From NCBI RefSeq assembly GCF_017916455.1, contig NZ_JAFMSY010000001.1, positions 1,781,977 to 1,845,976 on the forward strand: 64,000 nucleotides of DNA, in the 5' to 3' direction. The first letter of the stretch is position 1. The number at the start of each line of letters is the position of its first letter. Source of the stretch: Nocardioides xinjiangensis (GTDB lineage Bacteria > Actinomycetota > Actinomycetes > Propionibacteriales > Nocardioidaceae). The notes beneath the pieces were generated by a model that worked only from the letters and a program-made list of their open reading frames with translations, was not told the DNA's origin and did not search any database. Positions 50,313 to 59,390 of the stretch are shown one piece after another. A program made the position numbers and the translations under genes.

Positions 50313-52256
50313 GTGACGATCCTCGACGCTGCCCGCGACGGCATGAACCCCGCCATCCGACCCCAGGACGACCTCTTCGGCCACGTCAACGGACGCTGGC
50401 TGGACGAGACCGAGATCCCGTCGGACAAGTCGAGCTGGGGCGCCTTCATCGCGCTCGCCGACGCCGCCGAGCAGCAGGTGCGCGACATCATCACCGAGCT
50501 CGCCGACCGCCCCGCCGCGGGGCTCGACGAGGAGGAGCGCAAGATCGGGGACCTGTACGCCTCGTTCATGGACACCGACACGATCGCGGCCAAGGGCCTG
50601 CGCCCGGTCCAGGGGCTGCTCGACCGCGCGCACCAGGTGGCCGACCTCACCGGCCTCGCGGCGTTCCTCGGCGTCTTCGAGCGCATCGGCGGTCCCGGGC
50701 TGTTCGGGTCCTACATCACGCCCGACCGTGCCGACGCCTCGCGCAACATCGTCTACCTCGCGCAGGGCGGCCTCGGGCTGCCCGACGAGTCCTACTACCG
50801 CGACGAGAAGTTCGCCGAGATCCGCGAGAAGTACCTCGCCTACCTGACCACGCTGCTGCGCCTCAGCGAGCACGACGACCCCGAGGGCGCTGCGGCGCGT
50901 GTGCTGGCCTACGAGACGCGGCTGGCCGAGGGCCACTGGGAGGCCGCCGAGACGCGCGACGTGCAGAAGACCACGAACCACAAGAGCCTCGAGGAGCTGC
51001 TGGAGCTCTGCCCGGCCTTCGACTGGATCACCTACGTCACCGGCCTCGGTGGCACCGAGGAGACGCTGCGCCGCACGATCGTCATGCAGCCTGACTTCTT
51101 CACCCACCTCTCGACGGTGCTCGAGGAGACGCCGATCGAGACGTGGCGCGACGTCCTGCACGTCCGCGTCGTGCGGAGCTCCGCGCCGTACCTGCCCGAC
51201 CCGTTCGTCGAGGCCAACTTCGACTTCTACGGCCGCACCCTCAACGGCACCCCGGAGCTGCGCGCCCGCTGGAAGCGGGGCGTCGACTTCGTCGAGGGCG
51301 CCATCGGCGAGGCGGTCGGCAAGGTCTACGTCGCGCGCCACTTCCCGCCCTCGTCGAAGCAGATGATGGACGAGCTGGTCGCCAACCTGGTCACGGCCTA
51401 CCGGCGCTCGATCGAGGCGCTGGACTGGATGGGCGAGGAGACCAAGCAGAAGGCCTACGACAAGCTCGACCGCTTCTACCCCAAGATCGGCTACCCGGAG
51501 GAGTTCCGCGACTACTCAGCGCTCACCATCTCCGCCGACGACCTCATGTCCAACGTCGCGGCGGCGTCGGCCTTCGAGACCGACCGCCAGCTGGCGAAGG
51601 TCGGCCAGCCGGTCGACCGGGACGAGTGGCTCATGCTGCCGCAGACGGTCAACGCCTACTACCACCCCGGCACCAACGAGATCTGCTTCCCGGCCGCGAT
51701 CCTCCAGCCGCCGTTCTTCAGCCCCGACGCCCACCCCGCGGAGAACTACGGCGGCATCGGCGCCGTCATCGGTCACGAGATCGGCCACGGGTTCGACGAC
51801 CAGGGCGCGCAGTACGACGGCGACGGCAACCTCCACGACTGGTGGACCGCCGACGACAAGGCCGCCTTCGAGGAGAAGTCGCGCGCGCTGATCGAGCAGT
51901 ACGACGCCTTCGAGCCGCGCACCCTGCCGGGTGAGCACGTCAACGGCAGCCTCACCGTGGGGGAGAACATCGGCGACCTGGGCGGACTGACCATCGCGCA
52001 CAAGGCGTTCGTCATCAGTCAGGGTGGCGAGGCCTCCATCGAGGACCGGCGCACGCTCTTCCTCAACTGGAGCCACGTGTGGCGCACCAAGCGGCGCAAG
52101 GAGCAGGAGCTGCAGTACCTCACCATCGACCCGCACAGCCCGGCCGAGTTCCGCGCCAACATCGTGCGCAACCTCGACGAGTTCCACGAGGTCTTCTCGA
52201 CGCAGCCGGGTGACGGCCTGTGGCTCGAGCCGGAGGCCCGCGTCCGGATCTGGTGA
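50313..52256 (+). CDS. M13-family zinc metallopeptidase (PepO/neprilysin-like)
   Basis: Endopeptidase of 647 aa. The zinc site HEIGHGFDDQGAQYDGDGN (about residue 490) and the downstream Glu motif NGSLTVGENIGDLGGL are both intact. NAYYHPGTNEICFPAAILQPPFF is the substrate-binding strand typical of the family. No signal peptide or membrane helix is seen, so it acts on short peptides in the cytoplasm, as do many bacterial M13 enzymes. The GTG start is supported by the leaderless-type TAGGGT. It converges on the collagen-like gene across a strong terminator. Confidence 0.94.
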   Translation: MTILDAARDGMNPAIRPQDDLFGHVNGRWLDETEIPSDKSSWGAFIALADAAEQQVRDIITELADRPAAGLDEEERKIGDLYASFMDTDTIAAKGLRPVQGLLDRAHQVADLTGLAAFLGVFERIGGPGLFGSYITPDRADASRNIVYLAQGGLGLPDESYYRDEKFAEIREKYLAYLTTLLRLSEHDDPEGAAARVLAYETRLAEGHWEAAETRDVQKTTNHKSLEELLELCPAFDWITYVTGLGGTEETLRRTIVMQPDFFTHLSTVLEETPIETWRDVLHVRVVRSSAPYLPDPFVEANFDFYGRTLNGTPELRARWKRGVDFVEGAIGEAVGKVYVARHFPPSSKQMMDELVANLVTAYRRSIEALDWMGEETKQKAYDKLDRFYPKIGYPEEFRDYSALTISADDLMSNVAAASAFETDRQLAKVGQPVDRDEWLMLPQTVNAYYHPGTNEICFPAAILQPPFFSPDAHPAENYGGIGAVIGHEIGHGFDDQGAQYDGDGNLHDWWTADDKAAFEEKSRALIEQYDAFEPRTLPGEHVNGSLTVGENIGDLGGLTIAHKAFVISQGGEASIEDRRTLFLNWSHVWRTKRRKEQELQYLTIDPHSPAEFRANIVRNLDEFHEVFSTQPGDGLWLEPEARVRIW

Positions 52257-52277
52257 CCCGCGCTCAGCGGCCGCCAC

Positions 52278-52314
52278 TCGGCCCGGGGTCCTCGGCCGAG
52301 GACCCCAGGCCGAG
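52278..52314. terminator. Bidirectional terminator between convergent genes
   Basis: A near-perfect palindrome: outer arms CTCGGCC (52278-52284) and GGCCGAG (52308-52314), inner perfect arms of 11 bp each (52285-52295 and 52296-52306, GGGGTCCTCGG/CCGAGGACCCC). It sits between the M13 and collagen-like stop codons. Confidence 0.75.
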
Positions 52315-52325
52315 CGCGGTCGGCG

Positions 52326-52853
52326 TCAGCCGGGGATGGCGGCGCAGACCACCTCGAGGGAGAGCGTCTGCGGCGTCGGCAGCAGGTTGACGCCCGTGGC
52401 GCGGAAGGCGCTCTCGCTGGTGCGCGTGACCTGGCTGAGCAGGTTCGCGACCGGGGCGGCGTAGGCGGCCGTCGCGGCGATGGCCTTCTTGCCCTCGGGG
52501 CACGCCGCGGTGAGGGTGTCCGTGCCGCCGACCCCGCCGAGGATCCCGGGGATGGGCAGGCTGCGGGTGACGACCTCGAAGCCGCTCAGCCCGGACGCGC
52601 CCGCGGGCCCGGCGGGGCCGGTCGCGCCGCGCGGGCCGACCGGGCCTGCCGCGCCCTTGAGCTTGGCGGTGGCGCGGGGCGAGAGGTCCTTGACCTTCAG
52701 CGAGCGGTTCTTGATGTCGCGGCTGGAGACCGTGCCGTCCTTGATCTGCTTGCCGGTGATGAGCAGGGAGGCGGTGGCGCCCGCCCCGGCGGACAGGACC
52801 AGCGCGATGACGGCGACGGCGACGGCGAGCGCCGTGCGAGGTGTTGCGTTCAT
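52326..52853 (-). CDS. Membrane-anchored or secreted collagen-like protein
   Basis: Protein of 175 aa. An N-terminal hydrophobic segment (AVAVAVIALVLSAGAGATASLL) serves as signal or anchor. The actinobacterial ITGKQIKDGTVSSRDIKNRSLKVKDLS motif follows, typical of small secreted collagen-like proteins. Then comes a short Gly-X-Y stretch (GAAGPVGPRGATGPAGPAG, about 68-86) and a C-terminal domain with two cysteines (TAACPEGKK, EVVCAAI), probably a trimerising head. The function is unknown. A 7-bp inverted repeat lies 26 bases upstream of its start. Confidence 0.78.
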   Translation of the reverse strand: MNATPRTALAVAVAVIALVLSAGAGATASLLITGKQIKDGTVSSRDIKNRSLKVKDLSPRATAKLKGAAGPVGPRGATGPAGPAGASGLSGFEVVTRSLPIPGILGGVGGTDTLTAACPEGKKAIAATAAYAAPVANLLSQVTRTSESAFRATGVNLLPTPQTLSLEVVCAAIPG

Positions 52854-52878
52854 GTGAGGGCTCCGTGGTGGTGATGAG

Positions 52879-52899
52879 TGTCCGGTGGTGAGCCGGACA
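52879..52899. promoter_or_regulatory. Inverted repeat in the collagen-like/comB intergenic region
   Basis: TGTCCGG (52879-52885) and CCGGACA (52893-52899) are separated by 7 bases, 26 bp upstream of the collagen-like start codon and 80 bp upstream of the comB-like gene. Possible operator or hairpin; the role is unproven. Confidence 0.35.
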
Positions 52900-52978
52900 G
52901 TAGGTGGCGCGGCGGCCCGCGGGAGGTCGTTTCACGATTTCCGCGAACCGGACGTGCGGGCTGTTGAATGAGCACGTG

Positions 52979-53776
52979 ATGCTGCCCGGCCACGACCAGT
53001 CCACCTACCGGCTGCGGATGGAGTGGGGCCCGACGGGCGCCGAGGCGGTGCCTGCCGACTTCGCCGTGGTGGTCGACGTGCTGTCGTTCACCACCACGCT
53101 CAGCGTCGCGATCGAGCGCGGCATCGAGGTGTTCCCGTTCCGCTGGCGCGACGCGCGCGCCGCCGAGCACGCGATGCGCCACGGCGCGACGCTGGCGGTC
53201 GGCCGGTTCGAGGCGCTCTCGCGCGGCGACGCCCGGCACGTCTCGCTCTCGCCGGCCAGCCTGGCCGAGGTGGAGGGCGTCGAGCGGCTGGTGCTGCCCT
53301 CGCCCAACGGTTCCACGATCGCGTTCGCGCTCGCCGAGTCCGGGGCGCAGGTCGTGGGGGCGTGCCTGCGCAACGCCGGCGCCGTCGCCCGCTGGCTGGC
53401 GCCCAAGGTGGCCGAGGGCGCCAGCGTGGTCGTCGTACCCGCCGGGGAGCGCTGGTACGACGACACGCTCCGGCCGGCGGTCGACGACCTGTGGGGAGCC
53501 GGCGCCGTCCTCGCCGCGCTCGACCGGGAGGCGGAGGCCGAGGCCAGCCCCGAGGCCCGCACGGCGATGGCCGGGTGGCACGCGGCGGTGCTGCCCTTCG
53601 ACCTGCTCCACTGTGCCGGCGGACGCGAGCTGGCCGAGGCGGGGTTCGTCGCCGACGTCGAGATCGCCGCGCAGCACGACGTCAGCGAGGTGGTCCCGGT
53701 GCTGGTCGGTGAGTCGTTCCGCGACGCCACCGACCTGCTGCCGCCCGGGCCCCGGCTCAGGCGGGTCGGCGGCTGA
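52979..53776 (+). CDS. 2-phosphosulfolactate phosphatase family protein (ComB-like)
   Basis: Protein of 265 aa matching the ComB family. Segments are ADFAVVVDVLSFTTTLSVAIERG (conserved VxDxxxxSTT-type motif), LPSPNGSTIAFALAES, GACLRNAGAVARWLA and VVVVPAGERWYDDTLRPAVDDLWGAGAV (phosphate/Mg region). In methanogens ComB works in coenzyme M synthesis; actinobacteria carry homologues whose substrate is unknown, so the name should not be taken as function. ATG 52979 is used; GTG 52976, one codon upstream, is equally possible. No related biosynthetic genes lie nearby. Confidence 0.82.
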   Translation: MLPGHDQSTYRLRMEWGPTGAEAVPADFAVVVDVLSFTTTLSVAIERGIEVFPFRWRDARAAEHAMRHGATLAVGRFEALSRGDARHVSLSPASLAEVEGVERLVLPSPNGSTIAFALAESGAQVVGACLRNAGAVARWLAPKVAEGASVVVVPAGERWYDDTLRPAVDDLWGAGAVLAALDREAEAEASPEARTAMAGWHAAVLPFDLLHCAGGRELAEAGFVADVEIAAQHDVSEVVPVLVGESFRDATDLLPPGPRLRRVGG

Positions 53777-53843
53777 GCCGCTCCCGGGTGCGACCGCGCC
53801 GGCGTCCTAGGATGCCGCCGGGCGCACCGACGGGGGGGAACGC

Positions 53844-56702
53844 GTGATCGAGGTCCTGGGGCCGTTGCAGGTCCGCAGCGGGGGCACGGACGGCCCGAGT
53901 GGGGGCGGGACGGTCGACATCGGCTCCCCGCGCCACCGCGAGGTGCTCGCCGCGCTGGTCGCCGACGCCGGCCGCGTGGTCTCCACCGACACGCTGCTCG
54001 AGCGCGTGTGGGGCGACGTCGGCCGCGGTGCGAGCACGTCGAACCTGCACGCCGTGATCTCCCGCCTGCGCGCCCGTCTGGCCGGCGCCGGCCTCGGGGT
54101 CGGCATCGCGACGGCCTCGCCGGGCTACCGGCTCGACGCGCCCGGGGCCGTCGACGCGATCCGCTTCCAGGACCTCCTCGCCCGCGGCCGGGCCGCGTAC
54201 GCCGCGGGCGACCTGTCGCCGGCCCGGGAGCTGCTCGACGAGGCGCTCGCCCTGTGGCGCGGACCGGCGTACGCCGACATCCGGCTGCCGTTCGCGGAGG
54301 TCGAGGCGGCCCGGCTCGAGGGCCAGCGGCTCGCGGCGTGCGAGCTGCTGGTCGACGTCGAGCTCGCGCTGGGCAGGTACGCCACCGCGCTCGACCGGCT
54401 GCCGCCGCTGGTCGCCGAGCACCCGCTGCGCGAGTCGTTCCGCCGCCAGCAGATGCTCGCGCTCTACCGCACCGGACGGCAGGCCGAGGCGCTCGAGGTG
54501 TACGCCGACCTGCGGGGCGTGCTCGCCGAGGAGCTGGGCATCGACCCGGGCCCGGAGCTGCAGGAGCTCCACCAGCGGGTGCTGGAGCAGGACGAGGACC
54601 TGCGGGTCACCGAGGCGGACGACCCCGCACCCGCCCCGCCGGCCGCGGCGCCGCTGTGGCACTCCGAGGTGGTGGTGCCGGCCGACGACCTGGTCGGGCG
54701 CGAGCACGACGTGGCGCAGCTGACGGACCTGCTCACCGGCTCCGGGCAGCGCCTGGTCACGGTCACCGGGGTGGGCGGCGTCGGCAAGACCCGGCTGGCG
54801 TACGCCGTGGCCCGCGCGTCGCGCGAGGCCTTCCCCGACGGGGTCGTGCTGGTCTCGCTCGCCCCCGTCACCGACCCGGCGCTCGTGCTGCCCCTCGTCG
54901 GTCGGGCCGCGGGACTGGCCGGCGCAGAAGGGCTCGACCCGCTGGAGGCGGTGGCGGGGCACCTGCGCTCGCGCAAGGTCCTGGTGGTCGCCGACAACCT
55001 CGAGCACCTGCTGGACGCGGCGCCCGACCTGGCCCGGCTGGTGGCCATGTGCCCGCGGTTGAGCGTCCTGGTCACCAGCCGCACGACGCTCCGCGTGCGC
55101 GGCGAGCTGCACTACCAGCTCGCACCGCTCGAGCTGCCCGGCGAGGGGGAGGCGGACGCCGACGTGCTGGCGCGGTCGGCGGCCGTGGCCCTCTTCGTCG
55201 ACCGGGCGCGGGGCGTCCAGCCGGACCTCGTCCTCGACCCACCGACCGCCGCCGCCGTCGCCGGCATCTGCCGCCGGCTGGCGGGGATCCCGCTGGCCAT
55301 CGAGCTCGCGGCCGCCCGCGCCAACCTCATGCCGCCGGCCCTGCTCCTGGAGCACCTCGACCGCGTGATGGCGGGGACCGGTGCGCGCGACCTGCCGGCC
55401 CGTCAGCGCACGATGCGCGCGGCGCTGGAGTGGAGCCACCGGCTGCTCGGGCCGGAGCAGCAGCAGGTGCTGCGCCGGCTGGCGGTGTTCTCCGGCGGCT
55501 TCACCCTCGACGCGGTGCAGGCGGTGGTGCCCCCGGGCACCGACGCCTTCGGGGTGCTCGAGGAGCTGGTCGCCCACTCGCTCGTGCAGCGCGACCTCGA
55601 CGACCCCGGCGTGCTGCGGTTCCGGCTGCTCGAGCCCGTCGCGCAGTTCGCGGGTGAGCTGCTCGGGGGCGACGAGGCTCGCGCGGCCCGGGACGCGCAC
55701 CTGGCGCACTTCCTGCGGTTCGCGGAGGACACCGAGCCGGGCTTCCGCGGAGCCCGCACCCGGGAGGCGCTGGCCGTCACCCACCGTGAGCACGCCAACC
55801 TCGTCGCCGCCACCGAGTGGGCGCTCGCGTCCGGGCAGGGCGACCTCGCCGGCCGCATCGTGTGGGCGATGTGGCTCTTCTGGTGGCTGCGCGGCAACCT
55901 CCTCGAGGGTCGCCGGCTCGCGCAGGGCGTGCTGGACCAGCCGACCAGCGACGAGGTCCGCGCGCGGGCGCACGCCGTGATGGGCGCCATGACCTTCGCG
56001 CAGGGCGACACCCGGCTGGCGCGCCACTGGTGCACCGGGGTCAGGCTGGCGCGCAGCATCGGCGACGTGGAGGCCGAGGCGCACAACCTCGCCGGCGAGG
56101 GCCTCATCGCCCTCGCCGAGGGCCACCTCGACGAGGCCGAGGTCCGCTTCGTCGACACCATCCGGCTCACCGAGGAGGGTGGGCTCGCCGGCGGGTGGCT
56201 GTGGACGCTGGCGCACGTGTGGCAGGCGACCGTACGCCTCGTGCTGGGCTTCCCGGACCAGGCCGAGCCCCTGCTCGCCGCGGCGCTGGCCGCCGCCCGC
56301 GCCCGCCGCGACCCGCTGGCCACCTACATCACCCTGTTCACCTCGGTGCAGGCCGCTACGGCGTCCGGCGACCTGGCGACGGCCCGTGCGCAGCTCGACG
56401 AGGGCATCGCCCTCAGCGTCGAGACCGGCGACCTGGCCAACCTGGCCTACTTCGTCGAGGCACTCGCGGTGGTGGAGTCGCAGCAGGGCGGCCACGACAG
56501 GGTCGCGGTGCTCCACGGCGCCGCGACCCGCCTGCGGGAGACCGTCGGCGCCAACGTCTACGGCTACTACAAGCCCGACGAGCAGCTGCTGGCCGCCTCG
56601 CTCGTCGCGTCGCGCGAGCGGCTCGGGGCGGCGTACGACGAGGCCGTGGCGCACGGGCGCTCGCTCGACGTCCCCGCCGTCGTCCGGTTCGCCGTCGGCT
56701 GA
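53844..56702 (+). CDS. AfsR/SARP-family regulator with NB-ARC and TPR domains
   Basis: Cytoplasmic regulator of 952 aa. The SARP DNA-binding domain is about 1-95 (VIEVLGPLQVRSGG to RVVSTDTLLERVWGDV). The BTAD domain covers about 100-245 (DAIRFQDLLARGRAAYAAGDLSPARELLDEALALWRGPAYADI). An NB-ARC ATPase starts near 300 with P loop VTGVGGVGKTRLA and VVADNLEHLLDA (Walker B-like). The remainder is a helical, TPR-like sensor. Unlike the other SARP gene in this window it has no membrane helix or propeller. The GTG start has a GGGGGGAA site. Targets are unknown; a GCCGCAA repeat array lies downstream. Confidence 0.92.
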   Translation: MIEVLGPLQVRSGGTDGPSGGGTVDIGSPRHREVLAALVADAGRVVSTDTLLERVWGDVGRGASTSNLHAVISRLRARLAGAGLGVGIATASPGYRLDAPGAVDAIRFQDLLARGRAAYAAGDLSPARELLDEALALWRGPAYADIRLPFAEVEAARLEGQRLAACELLVDVELALGRYATALDRLPPLVAEHPLRESFRRQQMLALYRTGRQAEALEVYADLRGVLAEELGIDPGPELQELHQRVLEQDEDLRVTEADDPAPAPPAAAPLWHSEVVVPADDLVGREHDVAQLTDLLTGSGQRLVTVTGVGGVGKTRLAYAVARASREAFPDGVVLVSLAPVTDPALVLPLVGRAAGLAGAEGLDPLEAVAGHLRSRKVLVVADNLEHLLDAAPDLARLVAMCPRLSVLVTSRTTLRVRGELHYQLAPLELPGEGEADADVLARSAAVALFVDRARGVQPDLVLDPPTAAAVAGICRRLAGIPLAIELAAARANLMPPALLLEHLDRVMAGTGARDLPARQRTMRAALEWSHRLLGPEQQQVLRRLAVFSGGFTLDAVQAVVPPGTDAFGVLEELVAHSLVQRDLDDPGVLRFRLLEPVAQFAGELLGGDEARAARDAHLAHFLRFAEDTEPGFRGARTREALAVTHREHANLVAATEWALASGQGDLAGRIVWAMWLFWWLRGNLLEGRRLAQGVLDQPTSDEVRARAHAVMGAMTFAQGDTRLARHWCTGVRLARSIGDVEAEAHNLAGEGLIALAEGHLDEAEVRFVDTIRLTEEGGLAGGWLWTLAHVWQATVRLVLGFPDQAEPLLAAALAAARARRDPLATYITLFTSVQAATASGDLATARAQLDEGIALSVETGDLANLAYFVEALAVVESQQGGHDRVAVLHGAATRLRETVGANVYGYYKPDEQLLAASLVASRERLGAAYDEAVAHGRSLDVPAVVRFAVG

Positions 56703-56726
56703 CGGGGACGCAGGCGGGCGAGGCCG

Positions 56727-56775
56727 GCCGCAAGGAGCCGCAAGGAGCCGCAAGCCGGCCGCAGGCGAGCCGCAA
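56727..56775. repeat. GCCGCAA direct repeats (10-11 bp period) upstream of the GNAT-like gene
   Basis: GCCGCAA occurs at 56727, 56737, 56747 and 56769, with GCCGCAG at 56758, so steps are 10, 10, 11 and 11 bp. It lies just after the AfsR-like gene. The helical spacing could serve a DNA-binding protein, but a simple slippage repeat is also possible. Confidence 0.55.
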
Positions 56776-56782
56776 GACCGGC

Positions 56783-56804
56783 CCGGGAGCGTGAGGGCTC
56801 CCGG
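56783..56804. terminator. Hairpin downstream of the AfsR-like gene
   Basis: CCGGGAGC (56783-56790) and GCTCCCGG (56797-56804) form a perfect 8-bp stem with a 6-base loop; there is no T tract. Confidence 0.5.
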
Positions 56805-56845
56805 CGAGGTACGTCGGGACACCGAACCACCGGAGAACCGACGCC

Positions 56846-57385
56846 ATGAGCTCATCGACGAGCACGCCCGCGGCAGACGCCCGCTGGCTGCCCACCGACT
56901 GGACCCACCCGGTCCACGTCCCGGTCGGCGCCGACCACCACCTGCGGCCCATCCGGGCCACCGACGTCGACCTCGACCTGCCGGCCGTCCACGGGTCGCG
57001 CGAGCGCCTGTGGGCGATCTACGGCCGTGCCTGGGGCTGGCCGCCCGTGGCGATGACGCGCGAGCAGGACCTCGACGACCTCGCCCGCCACGAGGCGGAG
57101 ATCGAGGCGCACGAGTCGTTCAACTACGCCCTCTTCGACGCTGCCGAGACCCGCCTGCTCGGCTGCGTCTACATCGACCCGCCCGAGAAGGTCGGCGCGG
57201 ACGCCGAGATCTCGTGGTGGGTCGTCGACGAGCTCGTGGGCAGCGCCACGGAGGCCGCCCTGGACGCCCTCGTCCCGGCCTGGATCGCCGCCGACTGGCC
57301 GCTCGAGCGGCCCCGCTACGTCGGCCGCGACCTCACCTGGGACGAGTGGCTGGACCTGCCCGACCTGCCGACCCAGGAAGCCTGA
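56846..57385 (+). CDS. GNAT-like acetyltransferase
   Basis: Cytoplasmic protein of 179 aa with a GNAT-like fold. It shows HHLRPIRATDVDLDLPAVHGSRERLW near the start, FNYALFDAAETRLLGCVYIDPPEK (strand 4/5 region) and EISWWVVDELVGSATEAALDALVPAWIA. The canonical acetyl-CoA Q/RxxGxG/A loop is not clear, so catalytic activity is uncertain. The ATG is preceded by GGAGAA. It lies 11 bases before a secreted-protein gene and probably shares its transcript, downstream of the AfsR-like regulator. Confidence 0.72.
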   Translation: MSSSTSTPAADARWLPTDWTHPVHVPVGADHHLRPIRATDVDLDLPAVHGSRERLWAIYGRAWGWPPVAMTREQDLDDLARHEAEIEAHESFNYALFDAAETRLLGCVYIDPPEKVGADAEISWWVVDELVGSATEAALDALVPAWIAADWPLERPRYVGRDLTWDEWLDLPDLPTQEA

Positions 57386-57396
57386 GGAGGACCGAC

Positions 57397-59289
57397 ATGC
57401 CCACCCACACCCAGCACCCGACCCAGCACCCGCGCCGCCGCTCGCTGCTGCGCGCGCTCCTCGCCGGTCTCGCCGCCCTGGCCGCGACCACCGGCCTCCT
57501 CGCCACGACGTCCGCGCCCGCGAGCGCGGGACAGGTCGGCGTCACCGTCGGCATCCGCGGCGCCGGCTCCGTCACCGTCGTCGAGGGGTCCATCGAGGAC
57601 GGCGCGCAGTTGACCTGCCAGCGCCACGACAACCAGGACCAGCGCGTCACCGCCTGGTGCCCGCGGATGCGCAACTCCGAGGCCTTCGAGGCCTGGGTCT
57701 GGCTCCGCGCGACGCCTGCGTTCCAGCCCGCCGACCAGTGGGTGTTCCACCGCTGGACCGGCTGCGACCAGACGCGCGAGCGCAACGGCTTCCAGGAGTG
57801 CGCCGTGCACTCGGGAGCGTTCAGCAGCGACGAGAAGTACCCCGTCGCGGAGTTCCTCGACGTCGTGGCGCCCGAGGTCTCCGGTCCCATCGCCGGTCCC
57901 GTGGCCGGCCAGGACCGCACGTTCTCCTTCCTCTTCAGCGCCAGCGACGGCGTCACCTCCTGCCGCGTCGTCGGCGTGGTCGAGTGGTTCCGCTGCGCCA
58001 ACGGACACCCGGTGCAGGTCCCGGAGGGGGCACACAGCTTCCAGGTCCGCGCCACGGACCCGTCCGGCAACGAGGGTCTCGAGACGGTCGGCGTCGTCGC
58101 CGTCGACACCCGCATCGCCTCCGGGCCCCCGTCGCGCACCAACGACCCGACGCCGAGCTTCGACCTCAGGACCGGCGCCGGCAAGGGCTTCTGGTGCTCT
58201 CTCGACGGCGGCGACTGGGCCGCCTGCGGGACCGGCATCGCCGCGACGTACGAGACGCCCGCCCTGGCCGACGGTGCCCACCGACTCCTCGTCCAGGCCC
58301 GCAGCGGCACCTGGCTGGACTCGGTCCCGGCCGAGTGGCGGTGGGTGAGCGACACGGTCGGCCCGACGACGACCATCAGGGCCGTCACGGCGGGCAGCAC
58401 GGCCGAGGTCACCCTGACCAGCGCCGACGCGGTGCGCTACGAGTGCCGCCTGGACCGGCCCACCGGCGCCGGTGCCTGGGCCGAGTGCGCCTCCGGGATG
58501 CGCTTCCTCGGGCTCGCGGACGGCGAGCACAGCCTGTCGGTCCGCGGGGTCGACGACGTCGGCAACGTGGAGTCCCCCGCCAAGGTCCACCGCTGGACGG
58601 TGCGCACCAGCCCCGACCCGGACCCGGGCCAGGACCCCGGTCAGGACCCGACCCAGGACCCCGCCCCGCTCCAGCTCCCCGGCGACACCACGCCGCCGGA
58701 GACCACGGTGACCAGCGGACCCTCCGGCTTCGTGGCGGCGCCGTCGGCCACCTTCGGGTTCACCAGCGAGGTGGGCGCCGGCTTCCGGTGCACCCTCGAC
58801 GGCGCACCGGTGGCCTGCGGCAGCGCGCTCGCGCTGAACGGCCTCCGCAGCGGCACGCACGCCCTGGCCGTCGCAGCGGTGGACGCCGCGGGCAACGTCG
58901 ACCCCACGCCCGCGGTCCGCACCTGGACCGTGCCGGCCACGGCGGCCGAGCTCCGGCCCGGACGCGGCTGGAGGCTCGAGCGCAGCGCGAAGGCGTACGG
59001 CGGCAGCCACCTCGAGTCGAGCCGGCGCGGCGCGGCCCTGACCCGCAGGGTGCAGGGAGCGCGTGAGGTCGCCCTCGTCGTCGGCAAGGGCCGGCGCCAC
59101 GGCACGGTGAAGGTCTACGCCGGCTCGCGCCTGGTCGGCACGGTCCGGCTGGCGGCCACGCGGTCCACGACCCGGCAGGTCGTGCCCGTCACGAGGTTCG
59201 CCACGCCGTACACCGGCCGCCTCCGCGTCGTCGTCGCGACGCAGGGCCGCCCGGTCCGCATCGAGGGACTGGGGGTCGCCACCGGATGA
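57397..59289 (+). CDS. Secreted protein with repeated Ig-like domains
   Basis: Exported protein of 630 aa. A long N-region rich in His/Thr/Pro and Arg precedes a hydrophobic signal core ending APASAG (about residue 46). The mature chain holds Ig-like repeats with paired cysteines: FWCSLDGGDWAACGTG, YECRLDRPTGAGAWAECASG and FRCTLDGAPVACGS, each ending in a DxxGNVE/DP strand. A DPGQDPGQDPTQDP linker and a C-terminal beta domain with basic end follow. No catalytic motif is seen; adhesion or surface display is plausible. GAGGAGG lies 6 nt before the ATG, and it is likely co-transcribed with the GNAT-like gene. Confidence 0.8.
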   Translation: MPTHTQHPTQHPRRRSLLRALLAGLAALAATTGLLATTSAPASAGQVGVTVGIRGAGSVTVVEGSIEDGAQLTCQRHDNQDQRVTAWCPRMRNSEAFEAWVWLRATPAFQPADQWVFHRWTGCDQTRERNGFQECAVHSGAFSSDEKYPVAEFLDVVAPEVSGPIAGPVAGQDRTFSFLFSASDGVTSCRVVGVVEWFRCANGHPVQVPEGAHSFQVRATDPSGNEGLETVGVVAVDTRIASGPPSRTNDPTPSFDLRTGAGKGFWCSLDGGDWAACGTGIAATYETPALADGAHRLLVQARSGTWLDSVPAEWRWVSDTVGPTTTIRAVTAGSTAEVTLTSADAVRYECRLDRPTGAGAWAECASGMRFLGLADGEHSLSVRGVDDVGNVESPAKVHRWTVRTSPDPDPGQDPGQDPTQDPAPLQLPGDTTPPETTVTSGPSGFVAAPSATFGFTSEVGAGFRCTLDGAPVACGSALALNGLRSGTHALAVAAVDAAGNVDPTPAVRTWTVPATAAELRPGRGWRLERSAKAYGGSHLESSRRGAALTRRVQGAREVALVVGKGRRHGTVKVYAGSRLVGTVRLAATRSTTRQVVPVTRFATPYTGRLRVVVATQGRPVRIEGLGVATG

Positions 59290-59390
59290 CCACCCGTCCC
59301 GGGCGAGCGGCGACACCGCTCGCAGCACTGCTCCGCAGCACCCACACACATCAGCACACCCATCCCAGCACCACCACGAAAGGCACTGCC

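Noticed and set aside
59318..59375. CAGCAC repeats upstream of the secreted gene at 59391 as a SARP site
   Set aside because: The steps are 13, 16 and 14 bp, not a helical 11-bp period, and no -10 hexamer sits at the expected distance.
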